A stretch of 64,000 nt of DNA from Novosphingobium sp. (GCF_020852455.1 NZ_JADZAT010000032.1:186001-250000), one strand, 5' to 3'. Counted from the stretch's first letter, positions 45,930-54,291 are shown. The notes: generated by a model from the sequence alone, not told the origin. A program made the numbers and translations.

Positions 45930-45948
45930 AATCCTGTCGGGTGCGCCA
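45930..45948 (+). repeat. Third, 19-bp copy of the tRNA-Arg 3' end
   Basis: AATCCTGTCGGGTGCGCCA is identical to the last 19 bp of tRNA-Arg. It lies 104 bp beyond att right. It probably marks the outer edge of an earlier integration at the same site. Confidence 0.85.
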
Positions 45949-45954
45949 GTCTTC

Positions 45955-47154
45955 CTAATCCCAGCCGCGGTCCAGGAAGCGCACGGCGCAGCCGGCCAGC
46001 AACGCCGCGCCCTTGGGCAGCGCGCTTTCATCGACCATCATGCGCGGCGAATGGATTGCGGGGCACTTGTGCCAATCAACCCCTTCGTGGGCCACGCCCA
46101 GGAAAAACATCGCCCCGGGCACTTTTTCGAGCACGTAGGAGAAATCCTCGGCCCCCATGATCGGCTGATCGAGTCGGCGGAAGGCCGTCTCGCCGAACAG
46201 GTCCTGCGCGACCGTCTCGCCCAGCGCGACTGCGCGGGCATCGCAATTGGTGACCGGGAAGCCCGGGGTGATCGTTACCCGCGCTGCGGCGCCGTGGGCC
46301 TGGGCGATGCCCGTCGCAAGCTGGGTCAGCAGGCCGTGGAGCTTGTCGCGGTGGCGCGGTGAAAGCGTGCGCAGGGTGCCAACCAGCGTCGCGAAATCGG
46401 CGATCACGTTGTGGGTCGTCCCGGCATGGATCTGGGCGACGGTGGCGATCACCGGATCGTGCGCGTCAAACTGGCGCGCGACCATCGCCTGGATCGCGGT
46501 GACCACTTCGCAGGCGATCGGCACCGGGTCCAGTCCCTGGTGCGGCATGGCGCCATGCGCGCCGCGCCCCTCGATCACGATCTCGAACTGGTCGGCCGAT
46601 GCCAGCAGCGCTCCGGTCCGTCCGACCACCAGTCCGTGCTTCGAATTGGGCATGACGTGCAGTGCGAAGGCAGCCTCGGGCAGCGGGTCCAACAGCCCGT
46701 CCTCCAGCATGAACTTCGCGCCGTGGAAGCCTTCCTCGCCCGGCTGGAACATGAAGCGCACTTCGCCCTTCAGCTCGTTCTGCCGCGCGCACAGCAGCCG
46801 CACTGCGCCGGCCAGCATTGCGGTATGCGCGTCGTGGCCGCAGGCGTGCATTGTGCCGGGAATGGTCGAGGCGAATTCGAGGCCGGTCTCCTCGGGCATC
46901 GGCAGCGCGTCCATATCGCCGCGCAGCAGCACCGTGCGGCCGGGCCCCGCGCCGCCCTTGAGCGTGGCAACCAGCCCGGTGGACGAAGGCCCTTCGCGCC
47001 ATTCCAGCGGCAGGTTGGACAGCGCTGCGCGCACCTTGTCGCGGGTCATCGGCGTTTCAAGCCCCAGTTCTGGTTCGGCATGGATCGCGCGGCGCAGCGC
47101 CACGATCTCGCCTTCGATCCCGCGGGCCTGTTCAAGCAGATCGTGATGCAGCAT
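45955..47154 (-). CDS. M20-family amidohydrolase (hippurate hydrolase-like)
   Basis: 399-aa peptidase of the M20D (carboxypeptidase Ss1/hippuricase) group. Metal-site elements include MHACGHDAHTAMLAGAVRLL, FMFQPGEEGFHGAKFMLEDGLLD, GRGAHGAMPHQGLDPVPIACEVVTAIQAMVAR, and IMGAEDFSYVLEKVPGAMFFLGVAH near the end. It probably hydrolyses N-acyl amino acids. The 3' end is close to the third att copy, so the island inserted just downstream of it. It is followed by the CDP-alcohol phosphatidyltransferase gene on the same strand. Confidence 0.92.
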   Translation of the reverse strand: MLHHDLLEQARGIEGEIVALRRAIHAEPELGLETPMTRDKVRAALSNLPLEWREGPSSTGLVATLKGGAGPGRTVLLRGDMDALPMPEETGLEFASTIPGTMHACGHDAHTAMLAGAVRLLCARQNELKGEVRFMFQPGEEGFHGAKFMLEDGLLDPLPEAAFALHVMPNSKHGLVVGRTGALLASADQFEIVIEGRGAHGAMPHQGLDPVPIACEVVTAIQAMVARQFDAHDPVIATVAQIHAGTTHNVIADFATLVGTLRTLSPRHRDKLHGLLTQLATGIAQAHGAAARVTITPGFPVTNCDARAVALGETVAQDLFGETAFRRLDQPIMGAEDFSYVLEKVPGAMFFLGVAHEGVDWHKCPAIHSPRMMVDESALPKGAALLAGCAVRFLDRGWD

Positions 47155-47156
47155 CG

Positions 47157-48083
47157 CTAGACTCCGATTGCGGCGGCGATCCGCCGGGCCGCAGCATTGT
47201 GCATCCTGACCGAGAGGACAAGCAGCAGGTTGAGCACCACCACCTGGTACATCAGGAAATAGAGCGGCGTGCCGGCAAACATCGACAGGCCCAGGATCAC
47301 CGCGCGCGGATTGGGGCCAAGTATCTTGGTCATCAGCAGCAGCGGTGGCGCTTCGGCGCGCACTGCACTGGCGATTGCCGCCAATCGGGCCGGATCATCC
47401 TTGCTCGCGGCAACGGCCTTGTCGATCTCGAGCGCATGCGGTGTCATGCCGCTGGCCAGGCCGATATAGGTCGAGACCAGCGCCGCGGCCCAACTGCGCG
47501 AGGTCGCCGAATCGGCGGCACCATGCGACATCCTGAGCCAGGGGGTGCCATAGACCCAGTATTGATACTGGCGTTTCTGCACTTCGGCGTGGTTTGCCTG
47601 GATCGCATGGCTGAGTGCCGCGACCAGCATCAGGATAACCGCGTGCCAGCCCGAAAAGTAACCGCCCGAATGCCACAGCAGCCAGCCCAGCAGCGTGTAG
47701 AGCACGATGTGAGAGAGATAGTCGCACAGCCCGTCGACCATTTCGCCGATCGGGCTTGTTCGTCCGGTCAGCCGGGCCAGGTCACCGTCGGCACCGTCGA
47801 CCACGTGCCAGCCCATGTGCAGGGCCATGCCCAGCGCAGCTGACAGCGGCCAGGCCAGTCCGACATAGGCAAAGCCGGCTGCAACCACCATGAAACCGCC
47901 AAAGACCGAGACCATGTTGGGGGTGATCGGGGTATGCGCCAGCCTCCGCGCCAGCTGCCAGGCAAGCGGATGGTAGAGATAGTGGTTGAGTGAGTCCTGC
48001 AACTCGCGCGGACGCTGCGGGCGCTTGGGCTCCGATTTCACGCGTCCCGCCGAATTCGCCGCCCCGTCTTGCCCCTGCGTCAC
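47157..48083 (-). CDS. CDP-alcohol phosphatidyltransferase
   Basis: 308-aa membrane enzyme. The family signature D-x2-D-G-x2-A-R-x8-G-x3-D-x3-D is present as VVDGADGDLARLTGRTSPIGEMVDGLCDYLSH. Several hydrophobic helices flank it. It transfers a phospho-alcohol from a CDP-linked donor. It is divergent from inositol-3-phosphate synthase with 349 bp between them. With the nucleotidyltransferase at 49.7 kb it suggests a CDP-inositol route to an inositol lipid or soluble di-inositol compound. Exact donor and acceptor cannot be read from sequence. Confidence 0.88.
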   Translation of the reverse strand: MTQGQDGAANSAGRVKSEPKRPQRPRELQDSLNHYLYHPLAWQLARRLAHTPITPNMVSVFGGFMVVAAGFAYVGLAWPLSAALGMALHMGWHVVDGADGDLARLTGRTSPIGEMVDGLCDYLSHIVLYTLLGWLLWHSGGYFSGWHAVILMLVAALSHAIQANHAEVQKRQYQYWVYGTPWLRMSHGAADSATSRSWAAALVSTYIGLASGMTPHALEIDKAVAASKDDPARLAAIASAVRAEAPPLLLMTKILGPNPRAVILGLSMFAGTPLYFLMYQVVVLNLLLVLSVRMHNAAARRIAAAIGV

Positions 48084-48432
48084 CGTCTTCGACCCTTGCT
48101 CTCAACCATTGCGTTGCCTCCTTTTTGCAGGCTCACCGCGCACTCACAAGGCTTGAGCCTTGGTCATCCCACGCGGATTTGCGTCGGAGCGGATTGGTGC
48201 TATGCTTGTAGGCCTGCATTGCGCAGGCACATTGCCGACGTGCAGCGAAGGTCTTCCAAGGATTTTCGCCAGAGTCGGCACCGGACGCCGTTGGGGCGCG
48301 GGCCATCAGGTTGTCGCGCATTTCGGCATTCGGCTTGACCTGCGCCAGGTTTCTTGCTCTTGGCGCGCGATTCTTATTGCAGCGACCTTCAATGGAGGGC
48401 GCGCTTCGACGCTCGAAAGGGAACGACAGACA
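48084..48432. promoter_or_regulatory. Divergent promoter region, CDP-alcohol transferase / inositol synthase
   Basis: 349 bp without a gene. A palindrome CAAGGCT-TG-AGCCTTG at 48147-48162 is the only clear symmetric element, and a GCCTGC/GCAGGC hairpin lies near 48220. The region must drive both divergent genes. Confidence 0.5.
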
Positions 48433-49533
48433 ATGAAGCCTATCAAGGTCGCCATGATTGGCGTCGGCAACTGCGCCAGCTCGCTGGTCCAGGGGGTCGC
48501 TTACTACCGGCAGAACAATTCGTCGCAGGGCCTGATTCACGACAAGATCGGTGGCTATGGCGCCGGCGACGTCGATTTCGTGCTCGGCGTCGATGTCGAT
48601 GCCCGCAAGGTCGGCAAGGACATCGCCGAAGCGATCTTCGCCGCGCCCAACAACACCAAGGTGTTCAAGTCCGACGTGCCGGCAACCGGCGCCAAGGTCA
48701 TCATGGGCAAGGTCTCTGACGGCGTTGCCGCGCACATGACCACGGTGGGCGAAAAGGGCTTCATCGTTGCCAATGAACCCGAGGCGGACAAGGCCCGTAT
48801 CGTCGATGCGATCAAGGCTTCTGGCGCCGAAGTGCTGATCAACTTCCTGCCGGTCGGCTCGCAGGAAGCCACTGAATTCTACATGGATTGTGCGCTCGAA
48901 GCGGGCGTTGCGGTGGTCAACTGCATGCCGGTGTTCATCGCCAGTCGCCCCGAATGGGAAGCCAAGTTCCGTGAAAAGAACATTCCGATCGTGGGTGATG
49001 ACATCAAGGCCCAGGTCGGCGCCACGATCGTCCACCGCGTGCTGTCCAGCCTGTTCGCCGCCCGCGGCGTCACGGTTGAGCGGACCTACCAGCTGAACAC
49101 CGGCGGCAACACCGACTTCATGAACATGCTCGATCGTCAGCGGCTCGGTTCGAAGAAGGAATCGAAGACCGAAGCCGTCCAGGCCATGCTGGCCCAGCGC
49201 CTTGAAGACGAAAACATCCACGTCGGCCCGTCGGACTATGTTCCCTGGCAGAAGGACAACAAGCTGTGCTTCCTGCGCCTTGAAGGCCTGCAGTGGGGCA
49301 ACGTGCCGATGGAACTGGAACTGCGTCTCTCGGTCGAAGACAGCCCGAACTCGGCGGCTTGCGTCATGGACGCGATTCGCTGCGCCAAGGTTGCGCTCGA
49401 TCGCGGCGAAGGCGGTGCGCTGATCGGCCCGTCGGCCTATTTCTGCAAGCACCCGCCGCAGCAGTTCAACGACGATCTGGCGGCTCAGATGGTTGATGAA
49501 TACATTGCCGAACCGGCGATGGCGGCCGAATAA
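48433..49533 (+). CDS. ino1: Inositol-3-phosphate synthase
   Basis: 366-aa MIPS enzyme, converting glucose-6-phosphate to inositol-3-phosphate with NAD. It has the Rossmann start VAMIGVGNCASSLVQGVAYY, then LGVDVDARKVGKDIAEAIF, INFLPVGSQEATEFYMDCALEAGVAVVNCMPVFIAS, PIVGDDIKAQVGATIVHRVL and NTGGNTDFMNMLDRQRLGSKKESKTEAVQAML. The start MKPIKVAMIG follows an upstream frame that is open but not protein-like. A terminator follows. Together with the flanking nucleotidyltransferase and CDP-alcohol transferase it forms an inositol-lipid module. Confidence 0.95.
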   Translation: MKPIKVAMIGVGNCASSLVQGVAYYRQNNSSQGLIHDKIGGYGAGDVDFVLGVDVDARKVGKDIAEAIFAAPNNTKVFKSDVPATGAKVIMGKVSDGVAAHMTTVGEKGFIVANEPEADKARIVDAIKASGAEVLINFLPVGSQEATEFYMDCALEAGVAVVNCMPVFIASRPEWEAKFREKNIPIVGDDIKAQVGATIVHRVLSSLFAARGVTVERTYQLNTGGNTDFMNMLDRQRLGSKKESKTEAVQAMLAQRLEDENIHVGPSDYVPWQKDNKLCFLRLEGLQWGNVPMELELRLSVEDSPNSAACVMDAIRCAKVALDRGEGGALIGPSAYFCKHPPQQFNDDLAAQMVDEYIAEPAMAAE

Positions 49534-49554
49534 GCCCAGCAGATTGCGAATTCG

Positions 49555-49587
49555 AAACGGCGTCGGGTAACCGGCGCCGTTTCCGTT
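49555..49587 (+). terminator. Terminator of inositol-3-phosphate synthase
   Basis: Stem AAACGGCGTCGG / CCGGCGCCGTTT around a GTAA loop, followed by CCGTTT. Short T run, so moderate strength. Confidence 0.7.
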
Positions 49588-49604
49588 TGAGGACCTGATT
49601 ATCA

Positions 49605-49734
49605 GGTACGCTGATCGCATCCGCGATCAGCTGGCAACACCGGCCCGCTCCCCCGGACCGGCCACCCGTTGATGGTACCCTATGGGCGGCCGGTCCGGGG
49701 GAGCGGGCCGGTGTTGCCCTTCGCGGGAGCGAAG
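49605..49734. repeat. Composite palindromic repeat, copy 3 (short form)
   Basis: Outer arms as in copy 1, centred on GGTACC, without the AAAACGTCC hairpin. Flanks: CTGATCGC-ATCC-GCGATCAG (49611-49630) preceded by GGTACG, and CTTCGC-GGGA-GCGAAG (49719-49734). Lies between ino1 and the nucleotidyltransferase gene. Confidence 0.87.
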
Positions 49735-49747
49735 ATAAGGAGAATCT

Positions 49748-50494
49748 ATGGACGCCCTGATCATTGCCGCCGGTTTTGGCAGCCGCCTGCGCGACATTTC
49801 GGATTCGAAGCCGATGACCTCGATCGCGGGGGTGCCGCTGCTGGAACTGGGCGTGCGCCAGGCCCGGGCGGCTGGGGCAGAGCGCGTTGTGGTGGTCACC
49901 GGTCACGAGGCCGAGCGGCTCGAAGCCGCGCTGCCTGCACTGGCGGAGCGCGCCGGGATCCCGGTCTTGGCCCGGCGTGTGGCGGACTGGGCCAAGCCCA
50001 ATGGCTGGTCGGTGCTGGCCGGAGCCGAGGCGATCGCCGGCGATTACCTGCTGATGATGTCCGACCATATCTTTTCCGCCCCGATCCTTGCCGGTCTTGC
50101 GCAGCAAGGCGGGTCCGATCGCGGGGTGACCCTGGCGGTCGATCAGTACTGCGACAACCCGCTGGTCGATCCCGACGATGCGACCTGGGTCGAGCGCGAC
50201 GAGCGCCAGTTCATTCGCGCGATCGGCAAGACAATTCCCAGCTATGACGCGGTCGATTGCGGGGCTTTCCTGTGCACCCCCGAACTGGCCGAGGCGATCC
50301 GGGAAGCGATCGCGGCGGGGCAGGCCGGCAGCCTGTCCGAAGGGATGCAGCGGCTGGCCGATCGCGGCCGCGCCGCAACCTGGGAGATCGGCGGGGCCTG
50401 GTGGCTCGATGTCGACGATCCGCGTGCGCATGCCCTGGCAGAGCAGCAGGCACCCTACGAGCTGGCCGAAATCTACGCCGCCGCGCTCAGCTGA
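49748..50494 (+). CDS. Nucleotidyltransferase, inositol-phosphate cytidylyltransferase-like
   Basis: 248-aa NTP-transferase. The start MDALIIAAGFGSRLRDISDSKPMTSIAGVPLLELGVRQARAAGAERVVVVTGHEAERLE is the nucleotide-binding GxGxRL..KP motif. LLMMSDHIF is the Asp/His metal site, and GGAWWLDVDDP follows near the end. This resembles the inositol-1-phosphate cytidylyltransferase half of archaeal/bacterial IPCT proteins. With ino1 and the CDP-alcohol transferase it gives a CDP-inositol route. Sugar-phosphate substrates are also possible. Its 3' end overlaps the ABC gene by 8 bp (convergent). Confidence 0.82.
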   Translation: MDALIIAAGFGSRLRDISDSKPMTSIAGVPLLELGVRQARAAGAERVVVVTGHEAERLEAALPALAERAGIPVLARRVADWAKPNGWSVLAGAEAIAGDYLLMMSDHIFSAPILAGLAQQGGSDRGVTLAVDQYCDNPLVDPDDATWVERDERQFIRAIGKTIPSYDAVDCGAFLCTPELAEAIREAIAAGQAGSLSEGMQRLADRGRAATWEIGGAWWLDVDDPRAHALAEQQAPYELAEIYAAALS

Positions 50495-52160
50495 CCAGCC
50501 GGCCGCCTTCAAGGCGCCAGGTCCGCTCGGCCAGCTCGGTCAAGGTGCCGCGATGGGCGATGATCAGCACGGTTACCTTGCCCTTCAATCCCGCGATTGC
50601 CGCAGCGACCTGGGCCTCATTTTCGGCATCGAGCGCGCTGGTCGCTTCGTCGAGGATCAGCAGTGCGGGATCGCGCAACAGGGCCCGCGCCAGCATCAGT
50701 CGCTGGCGTTCGCCGCCCGATAACGGTCGCCCGCCGTCTCCGATCCGAGTGTCCAGCCCTTGCGGCCAGTCGAGCACAAAGCCGCATGCGGCGGCGCCCA
50801 GCGCGGCTGCAAGGCGCTTTGCATCAGCCTCGGGCGCGGCCCACAGCAGGTTGGCGCGCACAGTATCAGCCAGCAGCGCCGGGTCCTGCTGGACATAGGC
50901 CACCCGGGCCCGCCAGGCGCGGCGTTGCACCGGGTCGAGCGCGATCCCGTCAACAAGCAGGGCACCGTGATCGGGGCTGATCAGGCCGCCCAGGATATCC
51001 GCCAGGGTGCTCTTCCCGGAACCCGACGGGCCGGTTACGGCAACAATCGCCCCGGCCGGGATTTCGATACTCACCCTGTCCAGTGCCGGCCGGCCAGCCC
51101 CGGCGAACTGCACGCTGACATCCTGCAAGGAGATTGAACGGTGCAATTCGGGCGGCGGGGCTGTCGGCAACTCAGGCTCGCGCGAGGCTTCGGCCCGGTC
51201 GATCAGGGCGAACACTTCGCCAATCGCGGGCCGGGCGTGGCTGAAGTTCTGCCAGCATTCCTGCAGCACGCCGATCAGCGGCATGGTCCGTGCAAACAGC
51301 GCGACAATCGGCAGGATTGTGCCAGCGCCAAGGTTCCAGCGCCCGACCGCCAGCCAGACCAGCAGGGCCAGCACCGCCGCGCCCCCGGTCTGGAGCGCCA
51401 GCTGCCCCAGCCCCAGGTCGCGCTGGAAGTCCAGCCGGGCATTGCTCAGCTCGGCGAATCCGGCAAAAGCATCGCGTTCGGCCCGGGCTTCCCCGCCCAG
51501 GCTCTTGACTGTGCGCAGCGCAGCCAGGCTGTCGCTGAGGCTGCCATAGGTCACCCGGTAGGCGGTGCCTAGCCGGTCGCCCAGTTGGCCGGCCCGGCGC
51601 CGCATCCCGCCATAGGCCAGCAGCACCAGAAGGCCACCAAGCAGTCCCCCCAGGGTTACCGCAGGGGCAATCACCAGTCCGGCCAGGCCCAGACCACCCA
51701 GCGTGATCAGCGCCGCCAGCCCGGTGGTGGCCTGGTTGATCCCGCTTGCGGCGCGATCGATGTTGGCAATCAGCATGCCGATGCTGTCGGACCGGCGCAT
51801 GGTGGCCAGGGTGCGCCAGTCTGCACCCAGCAAAGCCCGCCAGGCGCGATGGCGCAGGTCGTCGGTGACCGCCAGTTCCAGCCTGATCGAAGAGCGGTTG
51901 CGTGCGAGGTTGATCACGCTGCGCAGCGCCACGATCGCCACGAACAGCGCCAGCATCGGCGCCAGCGCCAGCGGCACGCCGATGGCCTGCAAGGCCTTGC
52001 CCAGCACGCCGCTCGCGCCGCTTTCGATCGCCGCCAGCATTGGCACCAGCAGCATAACGCCGATGCTTTCGGTCAGCGCAGACGCGATCATCAGCAGGAC
52101 CAGCCGCAGGGCCAGTCCGCGCTGGGCCGGACCGATCAGGCGAAGGAGCAGGCTGGGCAT
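50487..52160 (-). CDS. Lasso-type peptide ABC exporter
   Basis: 557-aa half-transporter with an N-terminal ~300-residue membrane domain (multiple helices, MPSLLLRLIGPAQRGLALRLVLLMIASALTESIGVMLLVPML). The NBD has Walker A VTGPSGSGKSTLADILGG, signature LSGGERQRLMLARALL and Walker B LILDEATSALD. It is the last gene of the lasso-type operon and likely exports the mature peptide. Divergent/convergent neighbours belong to other modules. Compared with canonical lasso D proteins it is normal in length. Confidence 0.9.
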   Translation of the reverse strand: MPSLLLRLIGPAQRGLALRLVLLMIASALTESIGVMLLVPMLAAIESGASGVLGKALQAIGVPLALAPMLALFVAIVALRSVINLARNRSSIRLELAVTDDLRHRAWRALLGADWRTLATMRRSDSIGMLIANIDRAASGINQATTGLAALITLGGLGLAGLVIAPAVTLGGLLGGLLVLLAYGGMRRRAGQLGDRLGTAYRVTYGSLSDSLAALRTVKSLGGEARAERDAFAGFAELSNARLDFQRDLGLGQLALQTGGAAVLALLVWLAVGRWNLGAGTILPIVALFARTMPLIGVLQECWQNFSHARPAIGEVFALIDRAEASREPELPTAPPPELHRSISLQDVSVQFAGAGRPALDRVSIEIPAGAIVAVTGPSGSGKSTLADILGGLISPDHGALLVDGIALDPVQRRAWRARVAYVQQDPALLADTVRANLLWAAPEADAKRLAAALGAAACGFVLDWPQGLDTRIGDGGRPLSGGERQRLMLARALLRDPALLILDEATSALDAENEAQVAAAIAGLKGKVTVLIIAHRGTLTELAERTWRLEGGRLVS

Positions 52161-52226
52161 GGCAGGCTTGCTACCAGTTTCGGGCGATAAGGAAACCCGC
52201 CGCGCCGCCTGTCGCGGATCGGGCGG

Positions 52227-54140
52227 TCATTGCGGATTGCGCCCGGTCTCGAAATCGAGAAACCGCCCGATATAGAGCACGGCGGGCAAGTGGAAGCGCA
52301 GCCGGTCGGCCAGGACCGGGTTCGCCGGGGTTGTGGCGGGCCAGTCATCCAGCGCCGCGCGCAGGGCGCCAATGTCGATCACCTCGGCCAGCTGCGGGTG
52401 ATCGGCCAGCCGCTCGGCCTCGCGCCGCAATTCGCCCAGACGCGGGGTCAGCCGCGCGTGCCAGTCGGCATTGTGCTCGCCGTAAAGCCGATTGCGGCGC
52501 TGGGCTTCGGGCATCCGGCCCTGCGCCATCCGCCGCGCCAGCCAGCGACTTTCCCCGTCACGCACCAGCTGGTCGGTTGGTACGGACAGGCAGAATTCGA
52601 TCAGCGGGCGATAGGCGGTCACATCGCGCAGCCGGATCCCGAAGACCTGCTCGTAGCCGTGGATCACTTCGCCCCCCAGGCTCATCGCGTGGTAATTTTC
52701 GGCGATATAGGCAGCGCGGCTTTCGTCGCGATCGACCGTCATGATGTTGCGCTGGATCGCGGCTTCGCGCCGCAGCTCGCCCAGCCGGGAATCTGCGCGC
52801 AGGAAGGGGTTGGCATAGCGATCGGCCAGCTGATCGCCCCGGTGAACCGCCGCGCGGATCGCGGCGCGCAGGCGCGCAGGCAGCTGCGGCATCAGCCCCT
52901 GCGCGGCGATGCGCCGCCACATCGGGCGCGGATCGGCCGGGACAGCGCCCAGCAGCTGCCACAGCTGCGACCAGCGCAGGCTGCGGAAGAATTCGGCCGC
53001 CGCCCAGGGCGCGCCGTTGCTGAAGGTCAGGTTGCCGCATTCAGCAGTCAGCAGCCAATCGCACTGCGCCCGCGCGGCGGCATCGTAGATCCCATGGAAC
53101 AGGCTGCCCAGGACCCGGGCGGGATAGCCGGCATCGCAGGCCGCAAAAACCTGTGCGGCGCGATCGTCGAAAGCGATCCCGCGGTTGTCAACGAACTGCG
53201 GATCGAGCCCGGGGTGCATCCGCGCGAACTGTTCCACCAGCGGGCGATCGTCGCCGAACTTGTGGGCCGGCACCGCCCCGTCCCATTCGGCGAGCGGGTG
53301 GAACGTAAAGCTTTTCAATCGCTTGCCTGGCGCAAGTTGGGCTAGCGCTTCGGCGCAGACCATCGACGAATCGAGCCCGCCTGACAGTGTCATCGCCGGA
53401 TTTTGCGCCGCGCCAAGCGCGTGGCCAACCGCATCGCGCAGCAGCGCGTTCGCCGCCTCGACATAGTCGGCATCGCGGCGCAGCCGCACCGGGCCGAGCG
53501 CTTGCGGATCGTACCACCGGTCGATCTCGGCCCGCCCGGGCGAAAGCGTCACCACCGCGCCGTGCGGCACCTGCCAGATGCCCTCGAACAGGCCTGCGCG
53601 ATCATCGGGCAGGCGCATCGATACCAGCGCGTCGATCTCTCCGGGGCGCAACCGCTTTTCCAGCCCGGCGGCAAACAGCGGCCGCGCGATCGAGCAGACC
53701 AGCAGCGCGGCGCCATCGTCATGGTAGAGCAGCGACTTGCCGCCCCACGGACTGCGCGCCAGGCGCACCCGGCCATCGGGCAGGCAGGTGACTGCGCAAT
53801 AGCTACCGATGATCCGGGCGTCGGCCCTTGCGCCCCAACGCTCGACCGCTTCGGCGTAAAGCGTCGCGGCATCAACACTCGCGCCTGCGAGGCCCAGTTC
53901 GGCGGCCAGTTCGGCCTGGTTATCGATCCAGCCGCTCAGCAGCGCTGGCCAGCCAGAGCGCGAGCGCGCAACGCGCCAGCCGCGCTGCGCGCGGACCCGC
54001 GGAGCGGGCAGATGGGCGAACAGATCGCCTACGCTGGATTCGCTGGAAGGCACACCGCCGGCAAACAACCCCAGCGATGCAAGCGCGCGGGAGCGATCAG
54101 CCCAAGAAGGGCCGTTCCAGTCCCGCGCGAAAAGTATCAT
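52227..54140 (-). CDS. Asparagine-synthetase-like lasso cyclase (C protein)
   Basis: 637-aa protein of the asparagine synthetase B superfamily. The PP-loop ATPase motif is SGGLDSSMVCA (residues 253-263). The N-terminal domain resembles the amidotransferase fold but lacks the Cys2 nucleophile (it begins MILFARDWNG). In lasso pathways the C protein adenylates an Asp/Glu side chain and joins it to the core N-terminus. Here the adjacent precursor has no such acid in its last 20 residues, so the reaction is unclear. The gene starts 20 bp after the precursor. Confidence 0.88.
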   Translation of the reverse strand: MILFARDWNGPSWADRSRALASLGLFAGGVPSSESSVGDLFAHLPAPRVRAQRGWRVARSRSGWPALLSGWIDNQAELAAELGLAGASVDAATLYAEAVERWGARADARIIGSYCAVTCLPDGRVRLARSPWGGKSLLYHDDGAALLVCSIARPLFAAGLEKRLRPGEIDALVSMRLPDDRAGLFEGIWQVPHGAVVTLSPGRAEIDRWYDPQALGPVRLRRDADYVEAANALLRDAVGHALGAAQNPAMTLSGGLDSSMVCAEALAQLAPGKRLKSFTFHPLAEWDGAVPAHKFGDDRPLVEQFARMHPGLDPQFVDNRGIAFDDRAAQVFAACDAGYPARVLGSLFHGIYDAAARAQCDWLLTAECGNLTFSNGAPWAAAEFFRSLRWSQLWQLLGAVPADPRPMWRRIAAQGLMPQLPARLRAAIRAAVHRGDQLADRYANPFLRADSRLGELRREAAIQRNIMTVDRDESRAAYIAENYHAMSLGGEVIHGYEQVFGIRLRDVTAYRPLIEFCLSVPTDQLVRDGESRWLARRMAQGRMPEAQRRNRLYGEHNADWHARLTPRLGELRREAERLADHPQLAEVIDIGALRAALDDWPATTPANPVLADRLRFHLPAVLYIGRFLDFETGRNPQ

Positions 54141-54159
54141 TCAGGCAGGCGGCAGCCGC

Positions 54160-54291
54160 TTACGACTTGTTGGTGCAGGGAGATGGGCCGCACTGGTTGG
54201 GGCCGGTGTTCGCAGCAGCAACATCCTGGATCGTTCCCAGCTTGATAAGTTCAGGCTTGGTCCAGACCTTTTCGACCTTGGCTTTCGTCAT
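54160..54291 (-). CDS. Lasso-type RiPP precursor with atypical core
   Basis: 43-aa precursor. The leader has the RRE-recognition signature W10-x2-P13-x-L15-x3-G19 seen in lasso-type leaders (Y/W-x2-P-x-L-x3-G). The C-terminal part from Gly30 is GPNQCGPSPCTNKS. No Asp or Glu follows Asp23, so the usual acceptor acid at core position 7-9 is missing wherever the core starts after Asp23. Cys34 and Cys39 are four residues apart with Pro and Gly between. The last residue is Ser43. The start ATG is taken at 54291, where a weak GAGAAG lies 12 nt upstream; a longer in-frame start at 54378 would add a non-leader-like tail. It sits between the B2 and C genes. Confidence 0.8.
   Translation of the reverse strand: MTKAKVEKVWTKPELIKLGTIQDVAAANTGPNQCGPSPCTNKS

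Larger units (their letters stand above)
43412..45948. mobile_element. Decayed tRNA-Arg integrative island
   Basis: Bounded by the tRNA-Arg 3' half (43412-43458) and a 47-bp near-copy (45780-45826, one mismatch), with a third 19-bp copy at 45930-45948. GC and codon use are lower than in the chromosome. Cargo: integrase stump, 5'-truncated nuclease-like fragment, kwaA-like gene, 3'-truncated kwaB-like gene fused to a ParB/RepB-like tail. No complete integrase, so it cannot excise by itself. See the separate entries. Confidence 0.88.
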
